Shown: piece by piece, positions 12,875 through 23,971 of the stretch
Layout: every line of letters starts with the position of its first letter
Position numbering within the stretch: the stretch's first letter is position 1
Assembly: GCF_036884655.1 (NCBI RefSeq)
Contig: NC_088327.1
Location: 18,004,001-18,068,000, forward strand
Direction: 5' to 3'
DNA: 64,000 bases
Source: Musa acuminata AAA Group
Lineage: Eukaryota > Streptophyta > Magnoliopsida > Zingiberales > Musaceae
The notes under the pieces: model-generated
Database searches by the model: none
The model's input: the letters and a program-made list of their open reading frames with translations, nothing else
What the model was told of the DNA's origin: nothing
Position numbers and translations under genes: made by a program

Positions 12875-13763
12875 AACTACTGATGTTTAGAAGAATAGTG
12901 ATGAGCAAGAGTAAATGAATAAAAAAAAAAAAACAAAGTTTAAGGGCTTCTTAGAGAGTACCTTATTGAGATCTTCAAGAGAGGGAAGGATTGTTGATGT
13001 TTTGCTTCGAAATGAGGGGTATTTGGGATGCTAAGAGGGGAGAAATGGGGATAGAGGAGGCTTGGAAGAGTAGAGGAGGGAAGGGAGTGAGTTGGGGTCA
13101 GTTTCACCGCCGGCCCTAGCTTGGGTTAAAAAGGGAAGAGTTGTGGGCGGTTGCACCTCTGGCTGGAGCGGTGCAACCGCTTGCAACACGTGACAGCTGG
13201 AGGTGCTACCTCCAGTTGGGGCGGTGCCACCGCCTGCAGGCGGTGAGCACTTGTTCTGATTAGTGTGATCCGATCTGAGAGTTTTTTGTCTTGAGAAGAA
13301 TTTTCATTCAGAGCAATCAACTTTACTTACGTAATTACATAAGAGTTTTCATTTTAAGGCAAGGACTTTTGCACGATCAAGATAGATCTTTTAACGTGCA
13401 TACTCTCAATGTCGTACACATGTTTGTGATAGTTTGTTCAAGTTGGTAAGCCTTGCAAGTTCATGACAGACTTGGTCACTTAATGATACAGAGTTGGATT
13501 CGAAGGTTATGAACGGATGAAATTGATGGGTTCGAAAATCCAGAGGATATGTGAATTTGGGAATCATACGTTTTTAATTCTGAGAAGTCAAATAAGGTTG
13601 TATCTAAATCGCATTTGTGATTTTAAATTTATAATTTCCATCTGTTATTTAGGCTAGAGAGCATTGCGAGTTCCTTTTTGGATCTTGGGTCATGAATATC
13701 GAGAATCAAGGAGCAGAATATTATTTCTTGCTCCAGCCTAAAATTTTTATGTTTTTAATGTTT
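12875..13763 (-). other. S3 spacer between gag end and accessory ORF, with GC-palindrome block
   Basis: At 13138-13245 there are GCGGTTGCACC/GCGGTGCAACC-type palindromes like those in the LTR promoters. Between this block and the accessory start is a splice-donor-like AAG|GTACTC (minus, near 12960). From about 13270 to 13763 I recognise nothing; in a complete element pol would stand here. Confidence 0.65.
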
Positions 13764-15033
13764 TTACAGGAAGGGATGATTTTTAGGTACCCATTTGCTT
13801 TTGGATGCCTCACAAATAGATCTACATTGTCTATCATGTTGCATAGAATTTATCGTGGTTCCTTTAGGAACCCAAATCAATTTGTTTGGACTAATTTTCT
13901 TGAATGGACAATAATGCGTCTTATGTCCAAATTTGCAACAAAAGTTGCATTTGTTTTGGTGTCGAATATGTAAGATGGTGCCTTTTATGAAGGTGGTTGG
14001 ATTTTGGTGAGAACTTCTCACAAATCCAATTCCACTTCTTTTGGGAACATGACCCTTGTTTGCAAAGATCATGTTCAATGACTTACTACCAACCTTGAAT
14101 TTCTTCAAGGTGTCCTTAAGTAGCAAGTTTTCTTTTTTGAGAGTTTCTAGATCATGGCATTTGATGCATGAATTTAAACTATCATGATATTCAGTTTTTA
14201 ACTTATCAAAATTACAAGTAAGACTATCATGCTCCTTTTTTAGCAATTTGTATTTTCTATTGATAATCTTGCATTCATCAAATAAGTCATGGAAGGCATT
14301 TAATAATTTATCAAATGATAAATCTGGATCTATTAAATTTGTTACCTCATCTCCGATAGCCATTAAGGCATAATGAACAACTTGCTCGGTGTTGGACGCC
14401 TCTTCGTCGGATGCGCTCGAGTCATCCCATGTTGCTTTGAGCGCCTTCTTCTTTGATGTTCTCTTTTTGACTTGGGGACAATCATTCTTGTAGTGTCCTA
14501 GCTTTTTGCATTCATAGCAAATAACTTGGTCCTTTTTGGGTTCAAGTTTATTTTTTGCGTCATTCTTAAACTTGTTTCTTTTAAAGAATTTTTTAAATTT
14601 TCTTGTTAGAAGTGCCAAGTCATCATCACAGTCCTCATCACTTGAGTTTTCTCTCAAGTGGCCTTCTGAAGTTTTAAGTGTCATATCCTTCCTGTTCTTT
14701 GGAAGGATGTCTTCTTGCTCTTCATGAGCTTTACAAGTCATCTCGTAGGTCATTAATGACCCGATTAGTTCTTCAAGAGGAAAGTTGCGCAGATCTTTTG
14801 CCTCTTGAATAGCAGTGACTTTAGGATCCCAACTTTTAGGAAGGGATCTAAGAATCTTATTTACGAGCTCAAAATCCGAAAAGCTTTTTCCGAGTCCTTT
14901 TAGACCATTGACGACATCTGTGAAACGGGTAAACATGTCGCCAATGGTTTCACTCGGTTTCATCTGTGAAAGAATGTAACAGAAGATTGATTTTTGACTC
15001 TTTCACTCTACTTCTGCCTTCGTGAGTCACTTC
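13764..15033 (-). pseudogene. S3 gag, 3' part (two zinc motifs)
   Basis: This is the downstream part of S3 gag, separated from its start by S4. It holds the rest of the UBN2 capsid region, an acidic patch, the CCHC knuckle CYECKKLGHYKNDC, a Lys-rich linker, a coiled-coil-like region and the second zinc motif CNFCCKFGH. It ends VPKNHPFL followed by TAA, at the same place as the S6 gag stop, but no protease follows. Near 14975 it is about 8 bp shorter than S6, which shifts the frame, so gag was already damaged apart from the S4 insertion. Confidence 0.85.
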
Positions 15034-16232
15034 TGTTAGGATCGGAGCGGCACTAAGAGGGGGGGGTGAATTAGTGCAGCGGATTAAAACTTCGATTTTA
15101 ACAAAATCTTTCGTACGTTAAGAACGAAACTTGAGAAATTTAACTTGAAGGCGTATTCTTGAAGTTGTGCAGCAAGAGTAATAAGGAACTAAAGCAGTAA
15201 GAAGATTTGCAGTAATGTAAATGACAATAATAAAGAGCAAACCAGAGATTACGCCGATTTTTAGAGTGGTTCGGTCAAATGACCTACTCCACTTGCGAGG
15301 CCCCTCTTCGATGAGGCTCCCACCTTCCACTAGCAAGTCTCTTGAAATGGAAGGGTAAACACCCCTCTTACAACCTTTTACAAGCAACTCAACCTCTTAC
15401 AAATTTTCAATAAGAAAGAAGGAGGAGAACTCTCTAGCAAATTGAAAACAAGACTTGCTAAGACTTTCTAAGACTTTTCTCTCAATCAAAATGCTTCTCA
15501 AAAGTTGTAACCTCAGCTGAGATTTGAGGGGTATTTATAGGCCTCAAGAGGATTCAAATTTTGGGCTCCAAAATTTGAATTCTCTTAGGGTTCCCGGTGC
15601 TGGAGGTTCCACCGCCCAGCCAGGCGGTGCCACCGCCCAACGCTCGGGTGCTGGACGGTGCAACCGCCCAGCCAAGGAGGTGTCACTGCCCAGCCAGGCG
15701 GTGCCACCGCCTGGCTTTCCGATTCATTGGTTTGGCTTAATTTTAGCCCAAACCAAATCTGACTTTGGGCCCAGTTGGCCCCTAACCAGGATATAGGATT
15801 ATCTCTTAATCCTAATCCTAATTACAGGTGAACTACATAACACAAAGAAACATCCTAAGCAAGTTTTTTTTTAACCGCGAACGTCGAGTCTTGTTCCGGC
15901 GAGCTTTCCGACGAACTTCTTCCGACGGACTCCCTGCAAGCTCCCAATCTTTGTGATGACTTTAACGAGTAGCCGAGCCTTCTTGGTGATCTCCGCAAGC
16001 CTCCGACGATTTCTTCGGCGAACTTCCGACACGTTCCCGATTTCTTCTCGGATGGTTCCGGCAGCATCTCCGATGATTCTTCGGTCTCTTAAACGTCCAT
16101 CGAGCTTGACTCCGGTATCCTTGCTTTATGTTTTCTGGTTATCGTAGTTAATCTTGCACACTTAACTCAATAATATGGATTAGATCAATTAACCCACCAA
16201 TTGATTATATCATCAAAATCCAAGATTCAACA
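15034..16232 (-). repeat. S4 3' LTR
   Basis: 1199 bp, TGTTAGGATC to ATTCAACA, closely related to the S6 LTRs. TATA is at 15532-15539 (minus TATAAATA), preceded in element direction by an inverted repeat ATTCAAATTTTG...CAAAATTTGAAT and by GC palindromes at 15603-15716. It has one fewer palindrome unit than S6. Confidence 0.9.
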
Positions 16233-16856
16233 ATCTCCCCCTTTTTGATGATGACAATTAATTGATGACGGAGTTAAACATAACTCCCCCTATCTATATG
16301 CCATATTATGAGAAGATAAAAAACACTTGAATTCCATCCCATTGGATTCAAGCATAACCCGATAAGTTCTAATCGTAGAACTTTTTCGTTATCCTCATTA
16401 AACAATAGTAAGTACGAAACTTCGATGAAAATCATAAGTTAAATGATACGGGACGAATTTTGCTACGATAGAAGATAAAGATTTTCAATATAAATTTCAT
16501 GATATCAATCTTGTGATATTTTCAAGGATTTGCAAGTCATATAAGACATTCATATCACACAGAAGATAAATATTTTTGTAATTCATATTAGCCATGCTAT
16601 CGTTCTGGTGTAAGTCATCACTTCTCCCCCTTTGTCATCAACAAAAAGAGACAAGCTAGCTAATTGATGATCATAGAAAAAGGTTTATCAAAGTTCATCA
16701 TTCAAATTTGCCAGAAATAGTTTATCCAAAAGACATCATCATCTATGCAGATTAAGACAGTAGTTATCTAAAGGAAAGATCAGTTATCGTACAATCGATG
16801 ACAAACATGAACTTGTTTTTAAAAGCAAACAGAACAGAATAAAAAGATACTTCAAT
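16233..16856 (-). other. S4 polypurine tracts and 3' non-coding region
   Basis: The main tract ATCTCCCCCTTTTTG abuts the LTR. Others are near 16282 (AACTCCCCCTATC) and 16621 (TCTCCCCCTTTGTCATC). The region separates the accessory ORF stop from the LTR and is matched by S6 39983-40590. Confidence 0.8.
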
Positions 16857-17951
16857 TTAATCCTTAGGAGGTAATCCACAGTGCTGATACATGATATCTA
16901 TTTTTTCATTCATCTGTCGTAGTGTCTTCAAAATTTCAACTTGTTGATTCTGAATTTGTTCTTGCTGTGATTTGATCTGAGATAGCTCCGCCATAATGAT
17001 ATCTTCAGAGGAGGAAACAGGAGCTGAAGGTGCTGCTCCAAAGGGACTAGGAGGAGGAGATTCACTTCCCATAAGAATTGGTGTTTCGGGTTGTTCTATT
17101 GGTGTAGGAATTGGATCCGTCCTTCTAGGCTGCCTAACCCATATGCCATTGCTAAAAGTGCACCTAAGTTTTTTCAGCAGGTTTTTATTTATTATGTTAT
17201 ATCGATCATTTTGAATAGATTCTTCATCGGGTGGAATGCAAATGTCATAGGCATGAAGAATTCTAGTGATTAACCTCCCATATGGCAATATAGTATCTTT
17301 AGTCATAATTTCCTGCATGTGTTGGCGAATCAAGTACCCAAAACAATTATGCTGACCGGTCATAATCCAATACATGGTTCCTATCTCTAATTGACTTACT
17401 TCGTCAAGATGAAATTGTTTGGGGAATATGATGCTTGTGATAATGTGATGAAGAATTTTAGAGTTGAAAGGCATTAAGTGTTCACAGCTCTTGGGTAGGA
17501 AGTCAAGGTTTGGATTTGCAAAAATTGTTTTCACGGCTTCGGAATAGGTTGCTCCTATTTTTTTGACGTCCCATTTACCTTTAAAATAGCATCCCCTATC
17601 TTTTTCAGTTATGCCAATTAGCTCACAAATGGTGCTGTAAAAAATTCTAATGGGTGTTCCTAGAATGTAAGTGCTTAGGCTATCATTGTCTTCATATAGG
17701 TTGGCATAGAACAATCTCACTAACCGTGGATAGATTGGTTCATCTATTTGTAGTAGAGGTAGAGCTTCTAGTTGAGCAAACCACTTAATGGGATCTAAGT
17801 CCTCTAGTTCATCCAAATCAACGTATTTTCCCTTATGGACACATCGTGTTTCAAATTTTGGAAAGCTAAGGGCTACCTCTTTTGATCTAAAAAGGTCATG
17901 GTTATATGAATCTCCTTTAATCCTTATTCCTTTTGATCTCTTTGGAGCCAT
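16857..17951 (-). CDS. Sirevirus accessory (envelope-position) ORF, intact, 364 codons
   Basis: An uninterrupted ORF lies between pol and the 3' LTR on the element's coding strand. The N-terminus is basic (MAPKRSKGIR). Residues about 40-270 form a compact mixed region with KGKYVDLDELEDLD, PIYPRLVRLFY and LPYGRLITRI. Residues 275-312 are Pro-rich, and 316-355 are a Gln/Glu-rich heptad-like segment that should form a coiled coil. I see no signal peptide, membrane span or catalytic motif. From memory it resembles the proteins annotated as putative plant transposon protein or Sirevirus envelope-like, but no function is established by the sequence. The start is supported by the homologous S6 and S3 ATG positions and by a splice-acceptor-like TCTAG just upstream. 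It is open while its host element is wrecked, so it is either recent or under some constraint. Confidence 0.8.
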   Translation of the reverse strand: MAPKRSKGIRIKGDSYNHDLFRSKEVALSFPKFETRCVHKGKYVDLDELEDLDPIKWFAQLEALPLLQIDEPIYPRLVRLFYANLYEDNDSLSTYILGTPIRIFYSTICELIGITEKDRGCYFKGKWDVKKIGATYSEAVKTIFANPNLDFLPKSCEHLMPFNSKILHHIITSIIFPKQFHLDEVSQLEIGTMYWIMTGQHNCFGYLIRQHMQEIMTKDTILPYGRLITRILHAYDICIPPDEESIQNDRYNIINKNLLKKLRCTFSNGIWVRQPRRTDPIPTPIEQPETPILMGSESPPPSPFGAAPSAPVSSSEDIIMAELSQIKSQQEQIQNQQVEILKTLRQMNEKIDIMYQHCGLPPKD

Positions 17952-18461
17952 TTTCTAGACAAGATGATGATGAAATTGTGAAAAATAAGCAAGAGAAAGA
18001 GAAAAGAAAGGAGGGATTTCAAGTGTTACCTTGTGGAGATTATGTTGAGAGATGGAAAGCTTGGACCACCAAGAATCCTTCTCCAATGTTTCTAAGAGTT
18101 AGAATGAGGGTTAGAGGGAATGGGAGAAGGTTTTGGAGAGGTCTTTCTTTGGGTTGGGGGCAGTGTCACCGCCGGCCCTAACCCCTCGGGTTAAAAGGGT
18201 GACTCGGTCGGTGTCACCGCCAAACTGGTCGGTGTCACCGCCTGGCGCCCGAGCGCCAGTCGGTGCAACCGCCGGATCTGGCGGTGCCACCGCTGGCATC
18301 ACGCGGAGGAAAGAAAAAAAATTTTCTTCCTTCCTTTTGTTTAGCTTCTTCCCTCAAGATCATAATTTATACTTTAATGGATCATTTTGAATTGAAGAAG
18401 AAGGAAGAATTCAAATTTATAAACGAAGGGAAAAGAACGAGTCCTTTTTGTGAAGTTCATT
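17952..18461 (-). promoter_or_regulatory. S4 spacer with LTR-like GC-palindrome block upstream of accessory ORF
   Basis: Reading the minus strand from the RNase H stop, there is an AT-rich lead, then GCGGTGGCACCGCC-type palindromes at about 18160-18300, then CCCTTTTAACCC, a C/T-rich tract, a donor-like CACAAG|GTAACA near 18030 and an acceptor-like TTGTCTAG before the ATG. S3 and S6 keep the same order. This resembles a promoter with a 5' UTR intron, but no transcript evidence is available from sequence alone. Confidence 0.5.
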
Positions 18462-19814
18462 TTAGGGACAATTTAGCATGCCTAATTCCCTTCGGATGAA
18501 TTCAAATTGGTCTTCATTCAAAGCTTTTGTAAATATATCTGCTAATTGATGCTTTGTGTCAATGAATTCTAGAACAACATCATTGTTAAGAACATGATTG
18601 CGTATGAAATGATGCCTAACGTCGATGTGCTTAGTTCTAGAGTGCTGAATTGGATTTTTAGTAAGGCATATGGCACTAGTATTATCGCATTTTATGGGAA
18701 TATTTTCAAGGTGAATTCCATAGTCTTCTAATGTATTTTTCATCCAAATTACTTGTGCACAACATGCACTTGCAGCAATGTATTCGGCTTCCGCCGTAGA
18801 TAGTGCAACTGAATTTTGTTTCTTGGAAGTCCAAGAAACAAGTGCATGTCCTAAAAATTGGCATGTTCCGGATGTACTTTTTCTATCTATCCTGCATCCG
18901 CCAAAATCGGCATCTGCATAAGCTATTAGATCGAATTTTTCAGATTTTGGATACCACAATCCTAAATTTGGAGTTCCTTTAAGATACCTAAATATTCTTT
19001 TAACACTCTTAAGATGAGATAATTTAGGATTAGATTGAAATCTAGCGCAAAGTCCTACACTAAACATAATATCCGGTCTAGTCGCAGTGAGGTAGAGTAG
19101 ACTACCTATCATTCCCCTATATGTTTTTTGATCGAAACTTTCACCATTTTCATCCATATCTAACTTAGTCGCAGTACTCATAGGGGTGTTTATTGCTTTT
19201 GAATTATCCATGTTAAATCGTTTTAACAATTCTAATGTATATTTCGATTGGTTAAGAAATATACCATCACTAAGTTGTTTGATTTGTAATCCCAAAAAGA
19301 AAGTTAATTCACCCATTAAACTCATTTCAAATTCAAGACTCATACAATTGGCAAATGATTCACATAGTGATTCATCCGAAGAGCCAAACACAATATCGTC
19401 AACATAAATTTGCACAATAAGAAAATTATTTTTAAAATATTTAATAAACAATGTAGTATCAACCTTGCCTTTGGTAAAATTATTTAAAATAAGAAAGGAA
19501 CTAAGCCTTTCATACCAAGCTCTAGGAGCTTGTTTTAAGCCATAGAGAGCTTTAGTCAATTTGAATACATGATTAGGAAGAAGAGAATTTTCAAATCCAG
19601 GAGGTTGTTTGACAAATACTTCTTCGGAAATAAAACCATTCAAGAAAGCACTTTTAACATCCATTTGAAATAGTTTAAAATTATTACTACTAGCATAGGC
19701 AAGGAGCATCCTTATGGCTTCTAATCGAGCCACGGGAGCGAAGGTTTCTTCGTAATCGATACCTTCTTCTTGGTTGAAACCTTTGGCCACTAATCTAGCC
19801 TTGTTTCTAACCAC
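18462..19814 (-). pseudogene. S4 pol 3' fragment (RT and RNase H)
   Basis: 450 codons, open throughout, cover most of reverse transcriptase ([15 protein letters not shown] at residues 137-140) and all of RNase H ([23 protein letters not shown] and a C-terminal [12 protein letters not shown]). It is about 97% alike by eye to the end of S6 pol. The upstream 540 or so residues including protease and integrase are absent: the DNA switches near 19829 to about 13 bp of filler and then LTR sequence. The first Met is simply internal. Confidence 0.88.
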
Positions 19815-19832
19815 AATACTGGATTTAGGAGC

Positions 19833-20204
19833 AAGTTTTTTTTTAACCGCGAACGTCGAGTCTTATTCCGGCGAGCTTTCCGACGAACTTCTTCCGACGG
19901 ACTCCCTGCAAGCTCCCAATCTTTGTGATGACTTTAACGAGTAGCCGAGCCTTCTTGGTGATCTCCGCGAGCCTCCGATGATTTCTTCGACGAACTTCCG
20001 ACACGTTCCCGATTTCTTCTCGGATGGTTCCGGCAGCATCTCCGATGATCCTTCGGTCTCTTAAACGTCCATCGAGCTCGACTCCGGTATCCTTGCTTTA
20101 TGTTTTCTGGTTATCGTAGTTAATCCTGCACACTTAACTCAATAATATGGATTAGATCAATTAACCCACCAATTGATTATATCATCAAAATCCGAGATTC
20201 AACA
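19833..20204 (-). repeat. S4 5' LTR, truncated
   Basis: It matches the last 370 bp of the S4 3' LTR, from GCAAGTTTTTTT to ATTCAACA, with roughly 7-8 differences, about 2%. The promoter, GC block, R/U5 part and primer site are deleted. The TSD acttc follows. Confidence 0.87.
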
Positions 20205-20515
20205 ACTTCGAGTGTGTGCCAAATATCAAATGCGGTTTTACAAGTTGAAACACGGTTAAACTCGTTTTTATCAAGTGCACAAAATAAAGCATTCATAGCC
20301 TTTTCATTAAGAGCGAAAGCCTTCTTCTCCAATTCATTCCAATCGATCATTGGAAGAGAAGACTTCGAAAATCCATTTTCAATAAGATTCCAAAGTTCAA
20401 AATCCATAGAAATAAGAAAGATCCTCATTCGGGTCTTCCAATAGGTGTAGTCCGTCCCACTGAACATGGGTGGACGTGTAATAGAATGGCCCTCTTGGTT
20501 TCTGGCGTATGTCAT
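20205..20515 (-). pseudogene. S3 gag, 5' part
   Basis: This is the start of S3 gag, beginning MTYARNQEGHS at 20515. It covers the DUF4219-like N-terminus (FSGTDYTYWKTRM) and the first part of the UBN2 capsid region up to DIWHTLEV. It breaks at the S4 insertion and continues at 15033. The start matches S6 gag at 45888. Confidence 0.87.
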
Positions 20516-20551
20516 ATCTCTTAGGTTTTAATCCGTTAGAGAGTTAACCCC

Positions 20552-20563
20552 GCTCTGATACCA
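20552..20563 (-). promoter_or_regulatory. S3 primer-binding site (tRNA-iMet)
   Basis: Perfect TGGTATCAGAGC on the minus strand, two bases from the 5' LTR. Confidence 0.92.
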
Positions 20564-20565
20564 AT

Positions 20566-22305
20566 TGTTAGGATCGAGAGCACTAAGAGGGGGGGGGTGA
20601 ATTAGTGCAGCGGAAAACTTTCTGCGATTAAAACGAAACTGCGTTCGAATGATAAAAACAATTTCTGTGTAAAATCTGATTCTAAGCAAGTTGATATTAA
20701 AGTTAATCTATGCAGGCAGGTTGCAGCTATGATGAAAACCATAATATAGGTGCAAACTGAAATCCGACGTTCATACGAAGATGCTGATTTACGTTTAAAT
20801 GCTGATTCCTAAATCACTTGATTAGGCAAGATGTAGTTTAAGCAAGAGTATGAAGGCAGTTTGTAGTTATGGTAAAGCTCAAAACGTAAACATAATCTGA
20901 AATATGATGATCGTACGGAAAAGCAGATTTACGTCTAAACGCTGATTCGGAGAGTAAAAGGATTGAAACCCGATCATAAAAGCACAGAAGGCAGTAAGCT
21001 TCAGAGGAGGTTTGCAGTAAAGATAATATGCTCAAAGTAAATGCCAACCGAGATTTAGAGTGGTTCGGTCAATCTTGACATACTCCACTTTTGGCTTCCT
21101 CCACCGACGAGGTCACCGACGTCAACTAGAGGCCTTCCTTCAATAGGCAAAGGCCAACCACCCTTTTACAGTTTCACTCCTTTTGACGGGCTTAGGAGAC
21201 AACCCTTACAGAAATTTTGTCTCCTCTCTTTACAACTTTGAACTTGGAAGAACAGAGGGAGAAGAACTTTGGGCTTTACAACAATTTTGAGCTCTAAGAA
21301 TCACAGAAAAGGATCAAGATTTCGGTGTTGAATTGCTACCTTTCAGTGCTAAATGGGTGGGGTATTTATAAGCCCCAACCCAGTTCAAATTTGGAGCTTA
21401 AAACTGTCAATTCCCGGAATTCCAGGATCAAGCGGTTGCACCTCCTGACTGGAGCGGTTGCACCGCCTGGCAGAGCTAGAAGACTGAGCCTCTAAGCGGT
21501 GCCACCTCCTGTCAGGGGCGGTTACACCTCCTGCCAGAGCTCGAAGACTGAGCTCAGGCGGTTGCACCTCCTGATTGAGGCGGTTGCACCACCTGGCAGA
21601 GCTCGAAGACTGAGCTCAAGCGGTGCCACCTCCTGTCAGGGGAGGTTGCACTACCCAGTCTCGCTCGGAGACTGAGCCCCAGGTGGTGCCACCGCTTGGT
21701 TGGGGCGGTTGCACCTCCCAGTCTCACTTGGAGACTGAGCCCAGGCGGTGCAACCTCCTGCCTTGGGCGGTTCAACCGCCTGGCAGAAATCAGGGTCCGA
21801 ATGGGTTGATCCATTCGGCCCGATTTGGGTTTTTCAGGGGCCCAATTGCCCCAAGATTAAGTTAATGGGATCACCTCCCATTTCCAACTTAATCAATGTG
21901 CTAACTATGATTATTCCTTAGACATTTACTGCAGCTTGCTCCGGTGCATCAATCGCTTCTTCCGGCGAGCTTCCGGCGAACTTCCGTCGATCATCCAATG
22001 AACCCTCGGTGATGCTCCTGCGGACTTCCGGCAAACTCCTGGACTTGCGACGATACACTTGGCGAGTTCCGACGAGCTTCTTTGGCAAGCTTATGGACTT
22101 CTCGGATTTGTTCCCGCAGAATCTCCGACGACTGTCCGAACTTCCGTCGAGCTCTCGAACTCCCAACGTGATCATTATCATAACTCTGGCGCAACTCTTG
22201 CTGCATGTCTTACTTTCATCGTAGTTAATCCTGCACACTTATCTCAACATATAGGTTAGACAACAAATGACAATTGACTTCATCATCAAAATCCGAGATT
22301 CAACA
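20566..22305 (-). repeat. S3 5' LTR
   Basis: 1740 bp with TGTTAGGATC and ATTCAACA ends. TATA is at 21363-21370 (minus). The R/U5 side holds two diverged tandem units of about 145 bp (GATTTACG... GTTTGTAGTTATGG) from about 20660 to 20945. The U3 side has a long GC-palindrome block at 21425-21785. It is followed by TSD tttat. Confidence 0.88.
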
Positions 22306-23971
22306 TTTATATTCTTTTAGATTATGTAAGCTAGCAATTTTACACATATTAAAGTTAGTAAAATTTTACATCTTTTGAGATGTGCAAGATAGCACTTCTT
22401 GCTTCTATTTTGAGATGAGCAAGCTAGCAAGTTTGCCTCTTTTCGTGATATGCATGCTAGCAATTATTTCTCCCCCTTTATCATTGGCAAAAAGAGGGGA
22501 ATAACAATACAATAATGTAATTCATTTTTCTTTACTACAATCTTCAAATCATGACAAGGATAAATTGTCATTCTTATTTCAAAATGCCATAATTAAGATA
22601 AACCTTAAATTCAAATCAAGGCAATTTTAATCATGATTCACATCATATGCAATATATCATATATACATCATCATAATAAAATCATAAGTATTGCATGCAT
22701 CATTCCAAATCAGATATATTTCAAATCAGGATGGTATCAAAATGTCAAATTATATTATATCCTACCATGAAAGATCAAAACTTCTCATTTGTATGCATCA
22801 ACATAATATCATGAGTATTTCATGCATAATTTCAAATCATCACATTCATTTCATCGTATGAAGAATATCAAGAAAAATTAATTGGGTGATGAGATATACA
22901 CTAAATGAATTCAAGGGAGTATCATAAATAAATCATGACATGAAGGATATGATCATGTGTATACCAAAATACATGATTCATTTTATCAAATCTCCTAACG
23001 AAATCTTAGGAGATCAAATGATATAATATCTTGATTCATGCATAAAAAATTTTAAATTATAAATAAAAAAATTAAGATAAAAATTATGATTTTTTTTTTA
23101 TAACTCAAATAGTGAAAAGGAGAATCATATTGAACAATATGAATTCATAAGAGATCTCATGTTATAAATCCAAGAATTGACAAGAAAAATCATGATTCAT
23201 TTAGAAAATCTCCTCTTAAGAAATTACCAAGTAGAATTGTAGGAGAACAATTAATGAAAATCTTGATTCATAATAAATCTTAATTTATAAATATCAAGGG
23301 ATCAAGATCATAATTTGGATAAAAATTTATACAAATTTAAATTATCAAATCATCAAAATTACTTTCATAGTTTAATAGATTCAAAATAACATAAATAACT
23401 TTATCAATCTCTTAGTGAAAAATTGATACGATAGAGAAAAAGAAATTTTCAAGAAAAATACTTTTTTCTTTTTAGTTGTTTCAATACAAGTGATTTATTT
23501 CATGGAAGTATGCCTTTTTCATTTATGCTAAATAAAAACATACATCAACGTTTAGGATCAAAAAATAAATTTTGTCATAAAAACCATCCATCTTATTTAT
23601 AACCGAAAAAGCAACTTTCATTACGACAAAGATCAATAAGTCATGAATCACAAAAGTCATCATGCATAATTTTAAAATATAAACTTATTAAGTATGATTA
23701 TTATGCATGACATCAAAACATGGTTTCAATGAACATAAAGCATCTTCAATCGAAAAGTAATACGAAAATCAACATGAAACATATTATTGCTTATTAAAAA
23801 TATACATAGGATTATCATTAGATTTAAATCTAACATTTTGTTCCTTTACCATAAAACGTGTAATTTTTATTATCATTTTTAAAATTAGCAAGAAAAAAAA
23901 AGCATGATCCCATTTTATTTATTTATTTTTTATATTTTATATATTAATTTAAAAATAAAATATGAAATGCA
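22306..23971 (-). other. S2 AT-rich 3' non-coding region
   Basis: No ORF is supported. It is homologous to S5 31500-34029: both have AAGCTAGCAA-type motifs (22320-22470), a TCTCCCCCTTTATC tract at about 22470, and a TAAATAAAAACAT/CGTTTAGGATC block (23525 in S2, 33530 in S5). In the non-autonomous copies this region stands where pol would be. Confidence 0.65.

Larger units (their letters stand above)
15034..20204 (-). mobile_element. S4: internally deleted Sirevirus carrying an intact accessory ORF
   Basis: A perfect TSD acttc (15029-15033 and 20205-20209) flanks it, inside S3 gag. It has a full 3' LTR, polypurine tracts, the accessory ORF, an RT-RNase H fragment and only the distal third of the 5' LTR. 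Gag, protease, integrase, primer site and most of the 5' LTR are gone; pol is joined near 19829 to LTR sequence. It cannot move by itself and has no promoter-proximal 5' LTR left. Confidence 0.9.
8691..22305 (-). mobile_element. S3: Sirevirus with gag and accessory ORF but no pol
   Basis: It is bounded by a perfect 5-bp TSD tttat (8686-8690 and 22306-22310). On the minus strand it holds primer site, gag, a long spacer, the accessory ORF, a short RNase H tail, polypurine tracts and the 3' LTR. Protease, integrase and reverse transcriptase are missing. S4 is inserted in gag and a 446-bp element in the accessory ORF. The RNase H tail lies downstream of the accessory ORF, the reverse of the order in S4 and S6, so S3 looks like a recombinant. 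Confidence 0.87.

Noticed and set aside
16857..17951. Naming the accessory ORF an envelope glycoprotein
   Set aside because: Position fits, but there is no signal peptide, membrane anchor or Cys/glycosylation-rich ectodomain to support it.
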